64,000 nt of DNA from Streptomyces davaonensis JCM 4913 (GTDB lineage Bacteria > Actinomycetota > Actinomycetes > Streptomycetales > Streptomycetaceae). The number at the start of each line of letters is the position of its first letter. Position 1 is the first letter of the stretch. Where the stretch lies: positions 4,746,053-4,810,052 of the forward strand of contig NC_020504.1 in the NCBI RefSeq assembly GCF_000349325.1. Reading direction: 5' to 3'. The position numbers and the translations under genes were made by a program. Below the pieces are notes generated by a model that was not told the origin of the DNA, did no database searches, and saw nothing but the letters and a program-made list of their open reading frames with translations. Shown here one piece after another: positions 53,051 through 60,636 of the stretch.

Positions 53051-53637
53051 CGTACGTCCTCCTTCAGCAGCCCGTGGGCCTGCGCGTAGTCCCACATGCC
53101 CCGCTCGAACAGCTTGCGGCCCCGTTGGAGCCGGGAGAGCACGGTGCCCAGCGGCACCTGGAGCAGCGCGGCCGTCTCCTTGGCCAGGTAGCCCTCCATG
53201 TGCACCAGGACGAGGGGGATGCGGTAGATGTCCGGCAGGGCCAGCAGCACCGAACGCACGTCGTCCCGGCTGAAGCCGTGCAGGAAGTCGAGGTGCACGG
53301 AGTCCGAGTACGGGAAGGGGTCCTCGTAGGCGATCTTCCGGTAGAGCGAGAAGCACTCGGCTGCCAGGTCGTCGAAGTCGACGGGCTCGGGCTGCCGCGC
53401 CCTGGTACGCAGCCGGTCGTGACAGCAGTTGACCAGGATCGACCTGAGCCACGCGGCCCCGGCCGCCGGGTCGTGCAGCTGCCCGTAGTGCTCGAACGCC
53501 TTCACCATGCAGTCCTGTACGGCGTCCTCCGCCTCGTCGCCCACCAGCACGCGCGCGAGCGAGTACAGACGCGGGAGCTGGTCCCGTACCAGATCCCGGA
53601 AGTCCGCCCGCTGCCGCGAGGTCTCGGTGACCGGCAT
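53047..53637 (-). CDS. ECF sigma factor
   Basis: The 196-aa protein has sigma region 2 (about 15-80, YSLARVLVGDEAEDAVQDCM and AAWLRSILVNCCHDRLR) and region 4 (about 130-185, LPDIYRIPLVLVHMEGYLAK and VPLGTVLSRLQRGRK). It is first in the operon with the anti-sigma and methyltransferase genes. A GTG 9 bp upstream of the ATG is an alternative start. A strong inverted repeat lies 32 bp upstream, shared with the divergent methyltransferase. Confidence 0.92.
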   Translation of the reverse strand: MPVTETSRQRADFRDLVRDQLPRLYSLARVLVGDEAEDAVQDCMVKAFEHYGQLHDPAAGAAWLRSILVNCCHDRLRTRARQPEPVDFDDLAAECFSLYRKIAYEDPFPYSDSVHLDFLHGFSRDDVRSVLLALPDIYRIPLVLVHMEGYLAKETAALLQVPLGTVLSRLQRGRKLFERGMWDYAQAHGLLKEDVR

Positions 53638-53668
53638 CGACGCCACACCACACAGACGTGTTCTGTGA

Positions 53669-53707
53669 CCCGTTTTATTGCATTTTCGCGGAATGCAATA
53701 AAGCGGG
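53669..53707. promoter_or_regulatory. Inverted repeat with 16-bp arms in the divergent promoter
   Basis: Arms 53669-53684 and 53692-53707 are complementary except for one base and surround TTCGCGG. The inner 11 bp, TTTATTGCATT, are perfect and AT-rich in a GC-rich region. It lies between the sigma operon and the second methyltransferase operon and looks like a shared operator. Confidence 0.75.
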
Positions 53708-53783
53708 CGACCCGGTCCGTCCGAGAAAGTGCCGGGCACCGATCAGGTGCTCCGAGACCGGGAGCGGGAAGCGAGGCAGTGCC

Positions 53784-54581
53784 ATGACCGAGCCGCAGAC
53801 CCGGGTGCTGGACACCCGGGAACTGGAGACGAAGGTGAAGGACCTGTACGGGCAGGTGGCCGCCGCGCCGGGCGGAGACTTCCACTTCGAGCTGGGCAGG
53901 CCCCTGGCCGTACGCCTCGGCTACCCCGCCGCCGTCCTGGACCGGATCCCGGCCGAGGCCGTCGAGTCGTTCGCCGGCGTCGGCCATGCACTGGACCTGG
54001 CGGCGCTCCAGCCGGGCGAGCGCGTGCTGGATCTGGGCAGCGGCTCCGGCACCGATGTCTTCTGCGCCGCGCTGGCCGTCGGCCCGACGGGCCGGGTCAT
54101 CGGCGTCGACTTCACGCCGGCCCAGATCGACAAGGCCCGCCGTCTTTCGGCGGCCGGCGGATTCGACCGGGTGGAGCTGCGGGAGGGCCGCATCGAGGAC
54201 CTGCCGGTCGCGAATGCCGACATCGACTGCGTCATCTCCAACGGGGTGATCAACCTTTCCCCGGACAAGCAGCGGGTCTTCGCCGAGGCTGCACGAGTCC
54301 TGCGCCCCGGCGGCCGCCTCGCCATAGCCGACCTCGTCACCGAACGTCCGCTGAGCGACGCGATCACCGCACAGGCCGATCTGTGGGCCTCCTGCATCGC
54401 CGGCGCGGCCCAGGAGGACACCTACCGCCACCTGATCGAAATCGCCGGGCTGCGCGTCCTGCGCAGCCGACCGAATCCCTACGGATTCCTCAGCGAGCGG
54501 GCCCGCAACGCCAGTGCCCGCTACGGCGTCAAGAGCATCTCCCTGCTCGCCGTCAAACCTCGCACCCCAGGAGGCGCGTGA
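53784..54581 (+). CDS. Second ArsM-like SAM methyltransferase
   Basis: The 265-aa methyltransferase has VLDLGSGSGTDVFCAAL (about 81-97), CVISNGVINLSPDKQRVF (Cys149), RVLRPGGRLAIADL and WASCIAGAAQED (Cys204). The LGCG that normally precedes motif I in ArsM is replaced by FAGVG. It is homologous to the methyltransferase of the facing operon but clearly diverged, so the two may act on successive steps or on different substrates. Its stop overlaps the start of a membrane gene (TGATG). Confidence 0.85.
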   Translation: MTEPQTRVLDTRELETKVKDLYGQVAAAPGGDFHFELGRPLAVRLGYPAAVLDRIPAEAVESFAGVGHALDLAALQPGERVLDLGSGSGTDVFCAALAVGPTGRVIGVDFTPAQIDKARRLSAAGGFDRVELREGRIEDLPVANADIDCVISNGVINLSPDKQRVFAEAARVLRPGGRLAIADLVTERPLSDAITAQADLWASCIAGAAQEDTYRHLIEIAGLRVLRSRPNPYGFLSERARNASARYGVKSISLLAVKPRTPGGA

Positions 54582-55102
54582 TGACCAGCATCGCCCACCA
54601 CCACCGCGCCGTGCCGGCGAACGCATCGTCCGCCGGCGCCCTGCGCCTCGGCTCCGGTCTGATGGCACTGGCCGGCGTCGCCTTCGTCGCCTACGCGGTG
54701 ATCTTCTTCGTACGGAACTTCACCGGCTCCTTCCTGGAGCTCGGCGTCGGCCCGGCCGAGACGGGGACCACCAAGGACGGCATCCGCGCGTTCAGCCCGG
54801 ACCTCTACGAGTACATTTCCCACCTGCACATCGCGGTCTCCGGCTTCATCGCCGCGGCCGGGGTCGCGGTGGCGGCGCTGGCCTGGTTCGGTGTGCGACG
54901 GGGCCTGCTGTGGGCCTACGTCACCGCAGTCGTCGTACCCGTCCTCGGCCTGGCGGTCGCCCTGCCCGCCCACTACCCCTACGACCTCGACACACTGGGC
55001 CACCTGGGCCTGATCTACCTGGCCACCGTCGTGTTCGTCATCGGCGCCGCCATCGCCCTCAAGCCCTTGCTGGCCACTCGGGGGCAACCGCCCACACAGT
55101 GA
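54581..55102 (+). CDS. Four-span membrane protein coupled to the methyltransferase
   Basis: The 173-aa protein has four membrane spans (GLMALAGVAFVAYAVIFFV, IAVSGFIAAAGVAVAALAWF, LLWAYVTAVVVPVLGLAVAL, LIYLATVVFVIGAAIAL). An outside loop lies after the first span, and YEYISHLHIAV and PAHYPYDLDTLGHLG flank the others. His residues near the membrane surface are noticeable. Family not recognised with confidence. TGATG coupling suggests it acts with the methyltransferase, for example in product release or electron supply. Confidence 0.7.
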   Translation: MTSIAHHHRAVPANASSAGALRLGSGLMALAGVAFVAYAVIFFVRNFTGSFLELGVGPAETGTTKDGIRAFSPDLYEYISHLHIAVSGFIAAAGVAVAALAWFGVRRGLLWAYVTAVVVPVLGLAVALPAHYPYDLDTLGHLGLIYLATVVFVIGAAIALKPLLATRGQPPTQ

Positions 55103-55240
55103 TTCCGCATCGACGACGCGGCGGGAGGAGCCGCAGGGCGCAGGCGGCCTCCCCTGAGAAAATGAATCGGGCGGCAGTGATGGCGGTCCAGCTGTAGGTG
55201 GGCGCCCTGAGGCGGCGGCCCGAGGGAGGGATCGGCATGC

Positions 55241-56461
55241 CTAGAAGCCCGCGCGCTCCTGGAGTAGGGCGCGTTCGGCGGGGTTGGCGGTCAGTTCGAG
55301 GGCGAACCGGTCCGCGGTGCGGGCCTCGTCGGGGCGGTCCAGGTCGCGCAGCAGGTCGGCCCGGACGGCGTGGAACAGGTGGTAGCGGTCCAGCTCTCCC
55401 GCGAGGCCGTCCACTTCCGCCAGTGCGCCCTGCGGCCCCTCGATGTAGCGGAGGGCGACAGCCCGGTGCAGCCGGGTGACCGGGGAGGGGGCGAGGTGCA
55501 GCAGCATGTCGTACAGCAGCACGATCTGCTCCCAGTCGGTGTCCTCCCAGCACGCGGCCTCCGCATGGCAGGCCACGATGGCGGCCTGGAGCTGGTACGG
55601 GCCAGGGCGCTGCCGCCGGATGGCGCGCGTCAGCAGGGCTGCGGCCGCCTCGATCGCTTCGTGGTCCCATAGGGAGCGGTCCTGGTCCAGCAGCCGCACC
55701 AGCGTGCCCTCGGGAGTGAAGCGGGCGGCCGTACGGGCACGGTGGAGCTTGATCAGCGCCAGCAGCCCGGCCACCTCGGGCTCGGTCGGCATCAGCCGGT
55801 GCAGCAGGGCGGCCAGCCACTCGGCGTCGTCGGCGAGGTCGTGCGACTGCGCCTGCTCGGCGGTGGAGAGGTAGCCCTCGTTGAACAGCAGGTAGATCAC
55901 CGCGAGGACCTGGGAGAGACGGTCGCCCAGCTCCTCGTCGTCGGGAACGCGGTACGGGATCCCCGCCTTGGTGATCTTCTGCTTGGCGCGAGTGATGCGC
56001 TGGGCGACGGTGGACTCGCGGACCAGGAACGCGCGGGCGATCTGCGCGGTGGTCAGCCCGCACACCACCCTCATGGTGAGGGCGATCTGCGCCTCCCGGG
56101 TCAGCGCCGGATGGCAGCAGGTGAAGACCAGCCGCAGCCGCTCGTCCGGCTCCGACGCCTCGCACTTCTCCGGCGGCCACTGCATCTGCGCCAGCTTGCG
56201 GCGGTAGTTCTCCCGGCGCCGCAGCAGGTCGAGCCCGCGCCGCCGGGCCACCGTGAACAGCCAGGCGTCGGGCCGCTCCGGGATCCCCTCCACCGGCCAG
56301 TGCTTCAGCGCCACCAGCACGGCGTCCTGCACCAGGTCCTCCGCGGCGGAGAAGTCGCCGGTCACCTGTATCAGCGCGGCGGCCAGCCGGCCCGCGTGCT
56401 CCCGGACCACGCGGGCCAGCCGGTCGTGTGACTCGGCCGCTTCGTACGACGCTGCCGTCAC
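55241..56461 (-). CDS. ECF42-type sigma factor with C-terminal TPR-like extension
   Basis: The 406-aa protein has sigma regions 2 and 4 in the first 180 residues (DLVQDAVLVALKHWP, RRGLDLLRRRENYRRKL, LTTAQIARAFLVRESTVAQR). A long helical extension follows (about 185-406, with FNEGYLSTAEQAQSHDLADD). This is the ECF42 architecture, in which the extension replaces an anti-sigma factor and a YCII/DGPF protein is encoded alongside. Both features are present here. GTG start 7 bp after the YCII gene. Confidence 0.9.
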   Translation of the reverse strand: MTAASYEAAESHDRLARVVREHAGRLAAALIQVTGDFSAAEDLVQDAVLVALKHWPVEGIPERPDAWLFTVARRRGLDLLRRRENYRRKLAQMQWPPEKCEASEPDERLRLVFTCCHPALTREAQIALTMRVVCGLTTAQIARAFLVRESTVAQRITRAKQKITKAGIPYRVPDDEELGDRLSQVLAVIYLLFNEGYLSTAEQAQSHDLADDAEWLAALLHRLMPTEPEVAGLLALIKLHRARTAARFTPEGTLVRLLDQDRSLWDHEAIEAAAALLTRAIRRQRPGPYQLQAAIVACHAEAACWEDTDWEQIVLLYDMLLHLAPSPVTRLHRAVALRYIEGPQGALAEVDGLAGELDRYHLFHAVRADLLRDLDRPDEARTADRFALELTANPAERALLQERAGF

Positions 56462-56468
56462 GTGGCTC

Positions 56469-56822
56469 TCACCCCAGCGGGCTGGTCTCCACAGGGCGGA
56501 TCTCGACAACCGGGCAGCCGGGCCAGGTGCGCACCATGCGCAGCGCCTCATCGAGGTCGGCGACCTCGATCTCGGCGTATCCGCTGACGACTTCCTTGCC
56601 CTCGACGAACGGCCCGTCGACCACGACCGGCTCCCCGCCCTCCAGCCGCACCGTCGTCGCCGTCTCCGGATCCCGCAGCTTCTGCCCGCCCGTGACCTTG
56701 CCGGAGTGGGCGGCGAACCACTCGTAGACCCGCTCGTAGGCCCGTGCACGCTCGGCCGGGCCCATCGCCTGCAGCTCCGCCGCGAACTCCTCGGTGTCGA
56801 CGAACAACAGCACGTACTTCAT
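56469..56822 (-). CDS. YCII/DGPF-domain protein
   Basis: The 117-aa protein has a YCII fold (MKYVLLFVDTEEFAAELQAM), the DGPF-type block VVVDGPFVEGKEVVSGYAEI and a final EIRPVE strand. Such proteins are the constant partners of ECF42 sigma factors; their role is unknown. The ATG overlaps the stop of the VOC gene (TGATG), with GGGAGG upstream. Confidence 0.9.
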   Translation of the reverse strand: MKYVLLFVDTEEFAAELQAMGPAERARAYERVYEWFAAHSGKVTGGQKLRDPETATTVRLEGGEPVVVDGPFVEGKEVVSGYAEIEVADLDEALRMVRTWPGCPVVEIRPVETSPLG

Positions 56823-57316
56823 CAGGCACCTCCCTGTTCCAGCATGGCGGCCATCCGCCGCTCCATCTCTTCCGGTGCCACGTCTTCCACATGCGTGGCC
56901 ACCGTCCAGCAGTGCCCGTACGGGTCCACGATGGATCCGTCGCGGTCCCCGTAGAACTGATCCTCCGGCGCCCGCTTGAGTGTCGCCCCGAGCTCGACGG
57001 CGCGGGCGACGACGGCGTCCACGTCCTCGACGTAGACGAACAGGAAGGCCGGGCTGCCGGGCAGACCGCCGGCCGGCGGGGCCTCGGTCCCCGTGTACGG
57101 CGAGGGGTCCTCGACGATGATGACCGAGTCCCCGATCTCGATCTCGGCGTGCACGATGGTGCCTCCCGGCCCCGGGAACCGCATGCGCTCCGTGGCTGCG
57201 AACACCTCGCCGTAGAACTCGAGCGCCTTTGCGGCGCCCTGGACGACCAGGCACGGGGTGACCCGGCGGTAGGCATCGGGAATCGGCTTCGGGGTGGCTG
57301 TGGCTGACGACGACAT
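56822..57316 (-). CDS. VOC-family (PhnB/glyoxalase-like) protein
   Basis: The 164-aa VOC-superfamily protein has ALEFYGEVFAATERMRFPGP, HAEIEIGDSVIIVEDPSP and YGDRDGSIVDPYGHCWTVAT, as in PhnB-like members. Metal ligands are probably His in the IVHAEI strand and Glu/Asp in the later ones. It is the first gene of the VOC-YCII-ECF42 operon, with GAGAGGGG upstream. Relatives bind small epoxides or antibiotics, but no substrate can be named. Confidence 0.85.
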   Translation of the reverse strand: MSSSATATPKPIPDAYRRVTPCLVVQGAAKALEFYGEVFAATERMRFPGPGGTIVHAEIEIGDSVIIVEDPSPYTGTEAPPAGGLPGSPAFLFVYVEDVDAVVARAVELGATLKRAPEDQFYGDRDGSIVDPYGHCWTVATHVEDVAPEEMERRMAAMLEQGGA

Positions 57317-57494
57317 GGGAACGATCCCCTCTCGACCTCTTACGCAGGACCAGTCGGCCCTACTACCCAGAAGACGATCGGCGGGCGGACGGATACGACA
57401 CCCACGCCACACGAGTTCTCGGGAATCCCCCGCGGAGGCCAGTCACCTGGCCGCGTGGCGATCACCCCTGCGACCTGGAGCGGCTGTGACCTGG

Positions 57495-57965
57495 CTAGCT
57501 GCTGATCCGGTCGATGGCATGCAGCCGTGCGATCACCGTCTCCAGGCCGTCCTGGATCGCGGCCAGCTGGGCGGCGGGCATGTCCCCGAAGAGCTCCAGC
57601 GCCAACGCGTCGCGCCCCCCGCGCAGCCCGGCGGTCAGGGTGCGGCCCGGCTCAGTGAGGGACACAAGGGTGGCGCGTCGGTCGGTCGGGTGGGCGGCGC
57701 GGGCAACCAGGCCGTCGGCCTCCAGGGCGTCCAGCAGGCCCGTGACATTGCGCGGGGTGACCTGGAGCCGGGCGGCAAGGGCCCGCTGGGTCATCGACCC
57801 GTCATGGAACAGCGCCCACAGCAGACCGGCCCGCGCCCGGGTCAGGCCATGCTCGGCGACCCCGCGCTCCATCATCGAGCCGAGCACCTCGGACAGCTCG
57901 AAAAGCCGGTCCAGCGAGGCGCTGGCGGAAGCGGTCCCCTCGGACTTATCGTGAAGTGACTTCAC
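57495..57965 (-). CDS. MarR-family repressor
   Basis: The 156-aa protein starts at GTG 57965 (MKSLHDKSEGTASASAS), which has GGAGG 9 bp upstream; the longer frame would run through the promoter. MarR winged helix at about 50-120 (GSMTQRALAARLQVTPRNVT, GLVARAAHPTDRRATLVSL). It is divergent from a methyltransferase gene. A perfect palindrome overlaps its first codons, which fits autoregulation. Confidence 0.87.
   Translation of the reverse strand: MKSLHDKSEGTASASASLDRLFELSEVLGSMMERGVAEHGLTRARAGLLWALFHDGSMTQRALAARLQVTPRNVTGLLDALEADGLVARAAHPTDRRATLVSLTEPGRTLTAGLRGGRDALALELFGDMPAAQLAAIQDGLETVIARLHAIDRISS
57951..57965. promoter_or_regulatory. MarR operator overlapping the start codon
   Basis: GTGAAGT-G-ACTTCAC is a perfect 7-bp-arm palindrome covering the first five codons of the MarR gene. 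It shares TGAAGT with the repeat before the HxlR gene. Confidence 0.7.
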
Positions 57966-58032
57966 TATGTAGCACCTCCGCAAAACATCGTAGTCCCAAA
58001 GGGACCGCTGTCGAGGAGGACGGTGACCCGAC

Positions 58033-58716
58033 ATGACCACACAGACCGCCCGACCAAGCAGGCGCCATCCGCTCTTCGCCCGCTTCTACGCCAAGATCGC
58101 CGGACCCGCCTTGGACAAGGCCGGCATCGCGGAACACCGCACGAACCTGCTGTCCGGCCTGACCGGCGAGGTCATCGAGATCGGTGCCGGCAACGGACTG
58201 AACTTCGCCCACTACCCGCCGGGTGTGAAGCGCGTGCTGGCCGTCGAACCGGAGCCGAACCTGCGCGCCATGGCCGAGCATGCCGCCCGTACAGCCCCGG
58301 TGCAGGTGGAGGTAACCGGCGGAATCGCCGAGCAACTGCCCGTCGCGGACGCTTCGTTCGACGCGGCCGTAGTCTGCCTGACCCTGTGCTCGGTGGCCGA
58401 CCCGCACGCTGCACTCACCGAACTGCACCGCGTCCTGCGGCCCGGCGGACAGCTCCGCTTCTTCGAGCACGTACGTGCGGACTCAACCGGCATGCGCCGG
58501 GTACAGCGGGCACTGGACACCACCGTCTGGCCCCTGCTGATGGGCGGCTGCCACACCGGCCGCGATACCCAAAACGCCATCGCCGACGCCGGTTTCAGGA
58601 TCACTTCGGTCAAGAAGTTCCCCTTCCCGCCGACCCGCCTTCCTTCGCCGGCGGCCACCCACATCCTCGGCACCGCTGAGCGCCCTCGCCCAGGAGGCGC
58701 TTCAACAGCGGTATGA
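58033..58716 (+). CDS. Class I SAM-dependent methyltransferase (UbiE-like)
   Basis: The 227-aa enzyme has [18 protein letters not shown] (motif I), [23 protein letters not shown] and [15 protein letters not shown], typical of UbiE/METTL7-like methyltransferases. GGAGGACGG precedes the ATG. It is divergent from the MarR gene, which probably represses it. METTL7-like members methylate thiols, but that activity cannot be read from this sequence. Last gene of element 2. Confidence 0.85.
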   Translation: MTTQTARPSRRHPLFARFYAKIAGPALDKAGIAEHRTNLLSGLTGEVIEIGAGNGLNFAHYPPGVKRVLAVEPEPNLRAMAEHAARTAPVQVEVTGGIAEQLPVADASFDAAVVCLTLCSVADPHAALTELHRVLRPGGQLRFFEHVRADSTGMRRVQRALDTTVWPLLMGGCHTGRDTQNAIADAGFRITSVKKFPFPPTRLPSPAATHILGTAERPRPGGASTAV

Positions 58717-58789
58717 CCCGCCCTCTTCCGGCACCAGGCCAGAGCACATAAGACCAGTTCAGAAGCGCTCCGGCTCCGCAAGCGCCGTC

Positions 58790-58835
58790 GCTTCCCAAGC
58801 TGAGAGCGCGAGTTCGATTCTCGTCACCCGCTCCA
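58790..58835 (+). repeat. Attachment site copy 3 (right end)
   Basis: 46 bp identical to the 3' end of tRNA-Gly(CCC) including CCA. It marks the right border of the mobile region; chromosomal DNA resumes after it. Confidence 0.92.
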
Positions 58836-58840
58836 CGAAG

Positions 58841-58867
58841 AAGGCCCAGGTCATCGACCCGGGCCTT
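58841..58867 (+). terminator. Original tRNA-Gly terminator
   Basis: AAGGCCC/GGGCCTT arms continue past one A-C mismatch into GGTC/GACC with an ATC loop, followed by TTTC. This should be the chromosomal tRNA terminator, displaced 33 kb from its gene by the insertions. Confidence 0.75.
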
Positions 58868-59170
58868 TCTGCTGCCCTCGGGAATCACTCGCCGTGCCAG
58901 ATTCGCGCCGAGCGCTTCTCAGCCTGCTGTCTCATTCGCTCTCACCGTCCGGAGGCCGGATGTCAGAGGTATGCGGGAGAGTGCCGGAGAACGACACCAG
59001 CCCCGGAGCCAGAGTCAGGCGAGAAACCTCCCGGAGAGATGGCATGCCGAAGATCCCGAAAGGACGGCGCGTGGCGCAGGCCGCCGTGAACGCGCTGCGC
59101 GCTCTGCTCGAGGAGCACCGATCACATCGTCTCGCCTGCGCTGCCGCAGACGGGGACTCCGCGCTGTGCG
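58868..59170. other. No recognised gene
   Basis: About 300 bp right of the element. Open frames exist on the plus strand but have no convincing start or protein-like composition. A short frame from 59041 (MPKIPKGRRVAQAAVNALRA) is the best candidate and is weak. Confidence 0.4.
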
Positions 59171-59419
59171 TTAGTTCCTCCGGCGACGCCCCTGCGCGTA
59201 TGGGCCGCGGCGATCATGTTCCCGCCATTCCTCGTCCTGGGAGTCGCGGTCTTCGCCGCCCGCACTGTCTCCGGGAGTCGATATGTGTTCCCCCTTGTTG
59301 ACCTTGGCCAGCAGCGAGGCAAGGGGATCAGGGGGATCGTCGCTGAAGCGATCGGAGCCGCGCTCGGGCGGCGGCCCTGGCTCCGTCCCGTCGTGACGCG
59401 ACGGTGATGTACCGCTCAT
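59171..59419 (-). CDS. Small disordered hypothetical protein
   Basis: The 82-aa product starts at ATG 59419, preceded by a strong GGAGGAGG ribosome site. It is rich in Pro, Asp, Arg and Ser (EPGPPPERGSDRFSDDPPDP), with one helical part (LASLLAKVNKGEHI). The ribosome site is the main support. Function unknown. Confidence 0.5.
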   Translation of the reverse strand: MSGTSPSRHDGTEPGPPPERGSDRFSDDPPDPLASLLAKVNKGEHISTPGDSAGGEDRDSQDEEWREHDRRGPYAQGRRRRN

Positions 59420-59818
59420 GAGCAGCCTCCTCCGACTCACTGCGATGCACTCGAGAACTTTCCCTGGGAGGTCGCGGGTAACCCGACTTCGACCTTGTCA
59501 GTGCTGTGCAATCCTGCCGCAAGCCGACCGCCTTTGACCACAGTCCAGACCTCAACCCCCCTCTGTACCTTGCGTGTTGGCTTCTCTGACGAAGCCGCGG
59601 CTCAAGACAGACGTACAGATCGGACGGCCGATCCCGTGCCAGACACGTGCCCGATCGTGCGGGGAACCACGGGGAACGGCGGGAACCAGGACGCCGATCA
59701 GTCAGGCCCCGGTGACCTGAACGGCGACGGCATCGGCCACCTCCTGGCGCAGGACAAGTCGAACAAGTGCTTCCTGCAACGCGGTCGTCGGTGTCGGAGA
59801 CAGCATGGGGCCGGCCCT
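59420..59818. other. No recognised gene
   Basis: About 400 bp without a supported gene. A segment near 59655-59685 contains GGGGAACCACGGGGAAC, similar to GGGGAACACCGGGGAACCAC near 40120 at the end of element 1. It may be a scar of an older insertion. Confidence 0.35.
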
Positions 59819-60220
59819 TCAGTTCGACCGCAAGTGTCGGACCGGGCCCGGATCGAACTCCTGAAGCGGTGGCTCCCTGACGACCCGCGGCGGTGGCCAG
59901 CCGGCGCAGGCCACCAGTGCGCTGCCGTCCTCGGTGAGAAAGAGCAGGGTGGTCCATGTCCGGTCGGCAGAATTGATCATCCCGGTGCGCACGGGCCGGC
60001 CCTGCTCGCGGATGAGTTGCACTGCTCGTTCCAGCCCAAGAGGTTCGATTCCGAGCATCCGCAAGCGCTGAAGACGGCGCGTGAAGACTCCGGCATGCCG
60101 ACCTACGGGTTGTGCCCGGTCTCCCACCCAGTAGGTGGCGCCGCTGCGGAGCGTGGCCAAAGCTGCCACGGACGCCTCGTCATCACCGGCCAACCGCGAT
60201 TCCAGCACATGCCGTTCCAT
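59819..60220 (-). CDS. Hypothetical protein
   Basis: The 133-aa product starts at ATG 60220 with AAAGGGGGG upstream. Segments SVAALATLRSGATYWVGDRA and RTWTTLLFLTEDGSALVACA look like ordered beta/alpha structure. I do not recognise the family and nothing nearby suggests a role. Confidence 0.55.
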   Translation of the reverse strand: MERHVLESRLAGDDEASVAALATLRSGATYWVGDRAQPVGRHAGVFTRRLQRLRMLGIEPLGLERAVQLIREQGRPVRTGMINSADRTWTTLLFLTEDGSALVACAGWPPPRVVREPPLQEFDPGPVRHLRSN

Positions 60221-60301
60221 GGTCACCCCCCTTTGTTTTGGATCCTGCGGTACGGCAGCCAGGTACCGCAACACCAGCAGCCGGGGGCTTTCGTGTCGGG
60301 G

Positions 60302-60517
60302 TCAGACTCGGTCGGCGGCGATCAGGAGGTAGTGGAAGCTGGCCTCCTTGCAGGCGGTGAGGAAGGGGTCCTCGATGCCGGTGGCGACCGAGGACTTCAG
60401 GCGAAGTCCCCAGTACGGGATCGTGTCGGGGGTCAGGTCGACGACCTGGATGGGGACCAAGTCGTTGGCGGCGAGGGCCTCGAAGCGGCGTGCGTGGCCC
60501 GGAACCCTGCCGGGCAC
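60302..60517 (-). pseudogene. C-terminal remnant of a SAM methyltransferase
   Basis: About 60 residues (FEALAANDLVPIQVVDLTPD, TIPYWGLRLKSSVATGIEDP, FHYLLIAADRV) match the last part of class I methyltransferases of the cyclopropane-synthase or polyketide methyltransferase kind. The SAM-binding half is absent upstream. The sequence just before it (60518-60600) is not coding. It is a truncated gene. Confidence 0.6.
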
Positions 60518-60636
60518 GCCCCCTTCGCGCCCCCACCCGGAGTGAACCGGCCGGTCAGGAGAGGTGCCCGTCAGTTCGTCGGTGACGGCGACGCGTCAAC
60601 GCGGCGCGTGTGCGTCGCACGACCGGTCCGACCGCG

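Larger units (their letters stand above)
40266..58835. mobile_element. Element 2: cis-mobilisable relic with cargo
   Basis: The 18.6-kb interval lies between tRNA copies 2 and 3. It has no integrase, excisionase, traB or spd genes, but a 153-bp piece of an AICE rep gene remains at 46921-47073. All other genes are metabolic, transport or regulatory cargo. With att sites at both ends and a full AICE next door, it could be excised in trans or moved together with element 1. This is the arrangement known in firmicutes as ICE-CIME accretion. Confidence 0.8.

Noticed and set aside
47125..55102. Classical arsenic resistance (ars) operon
   Set aside because: ArsR- and ArsM-like domains are present, but ArsC, ArsB/Acr3 and the metal-binding Cys pattern in the ArsR part are not. 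Rhodanese, desulfurase and TusA genes point to sulfur chemistry.
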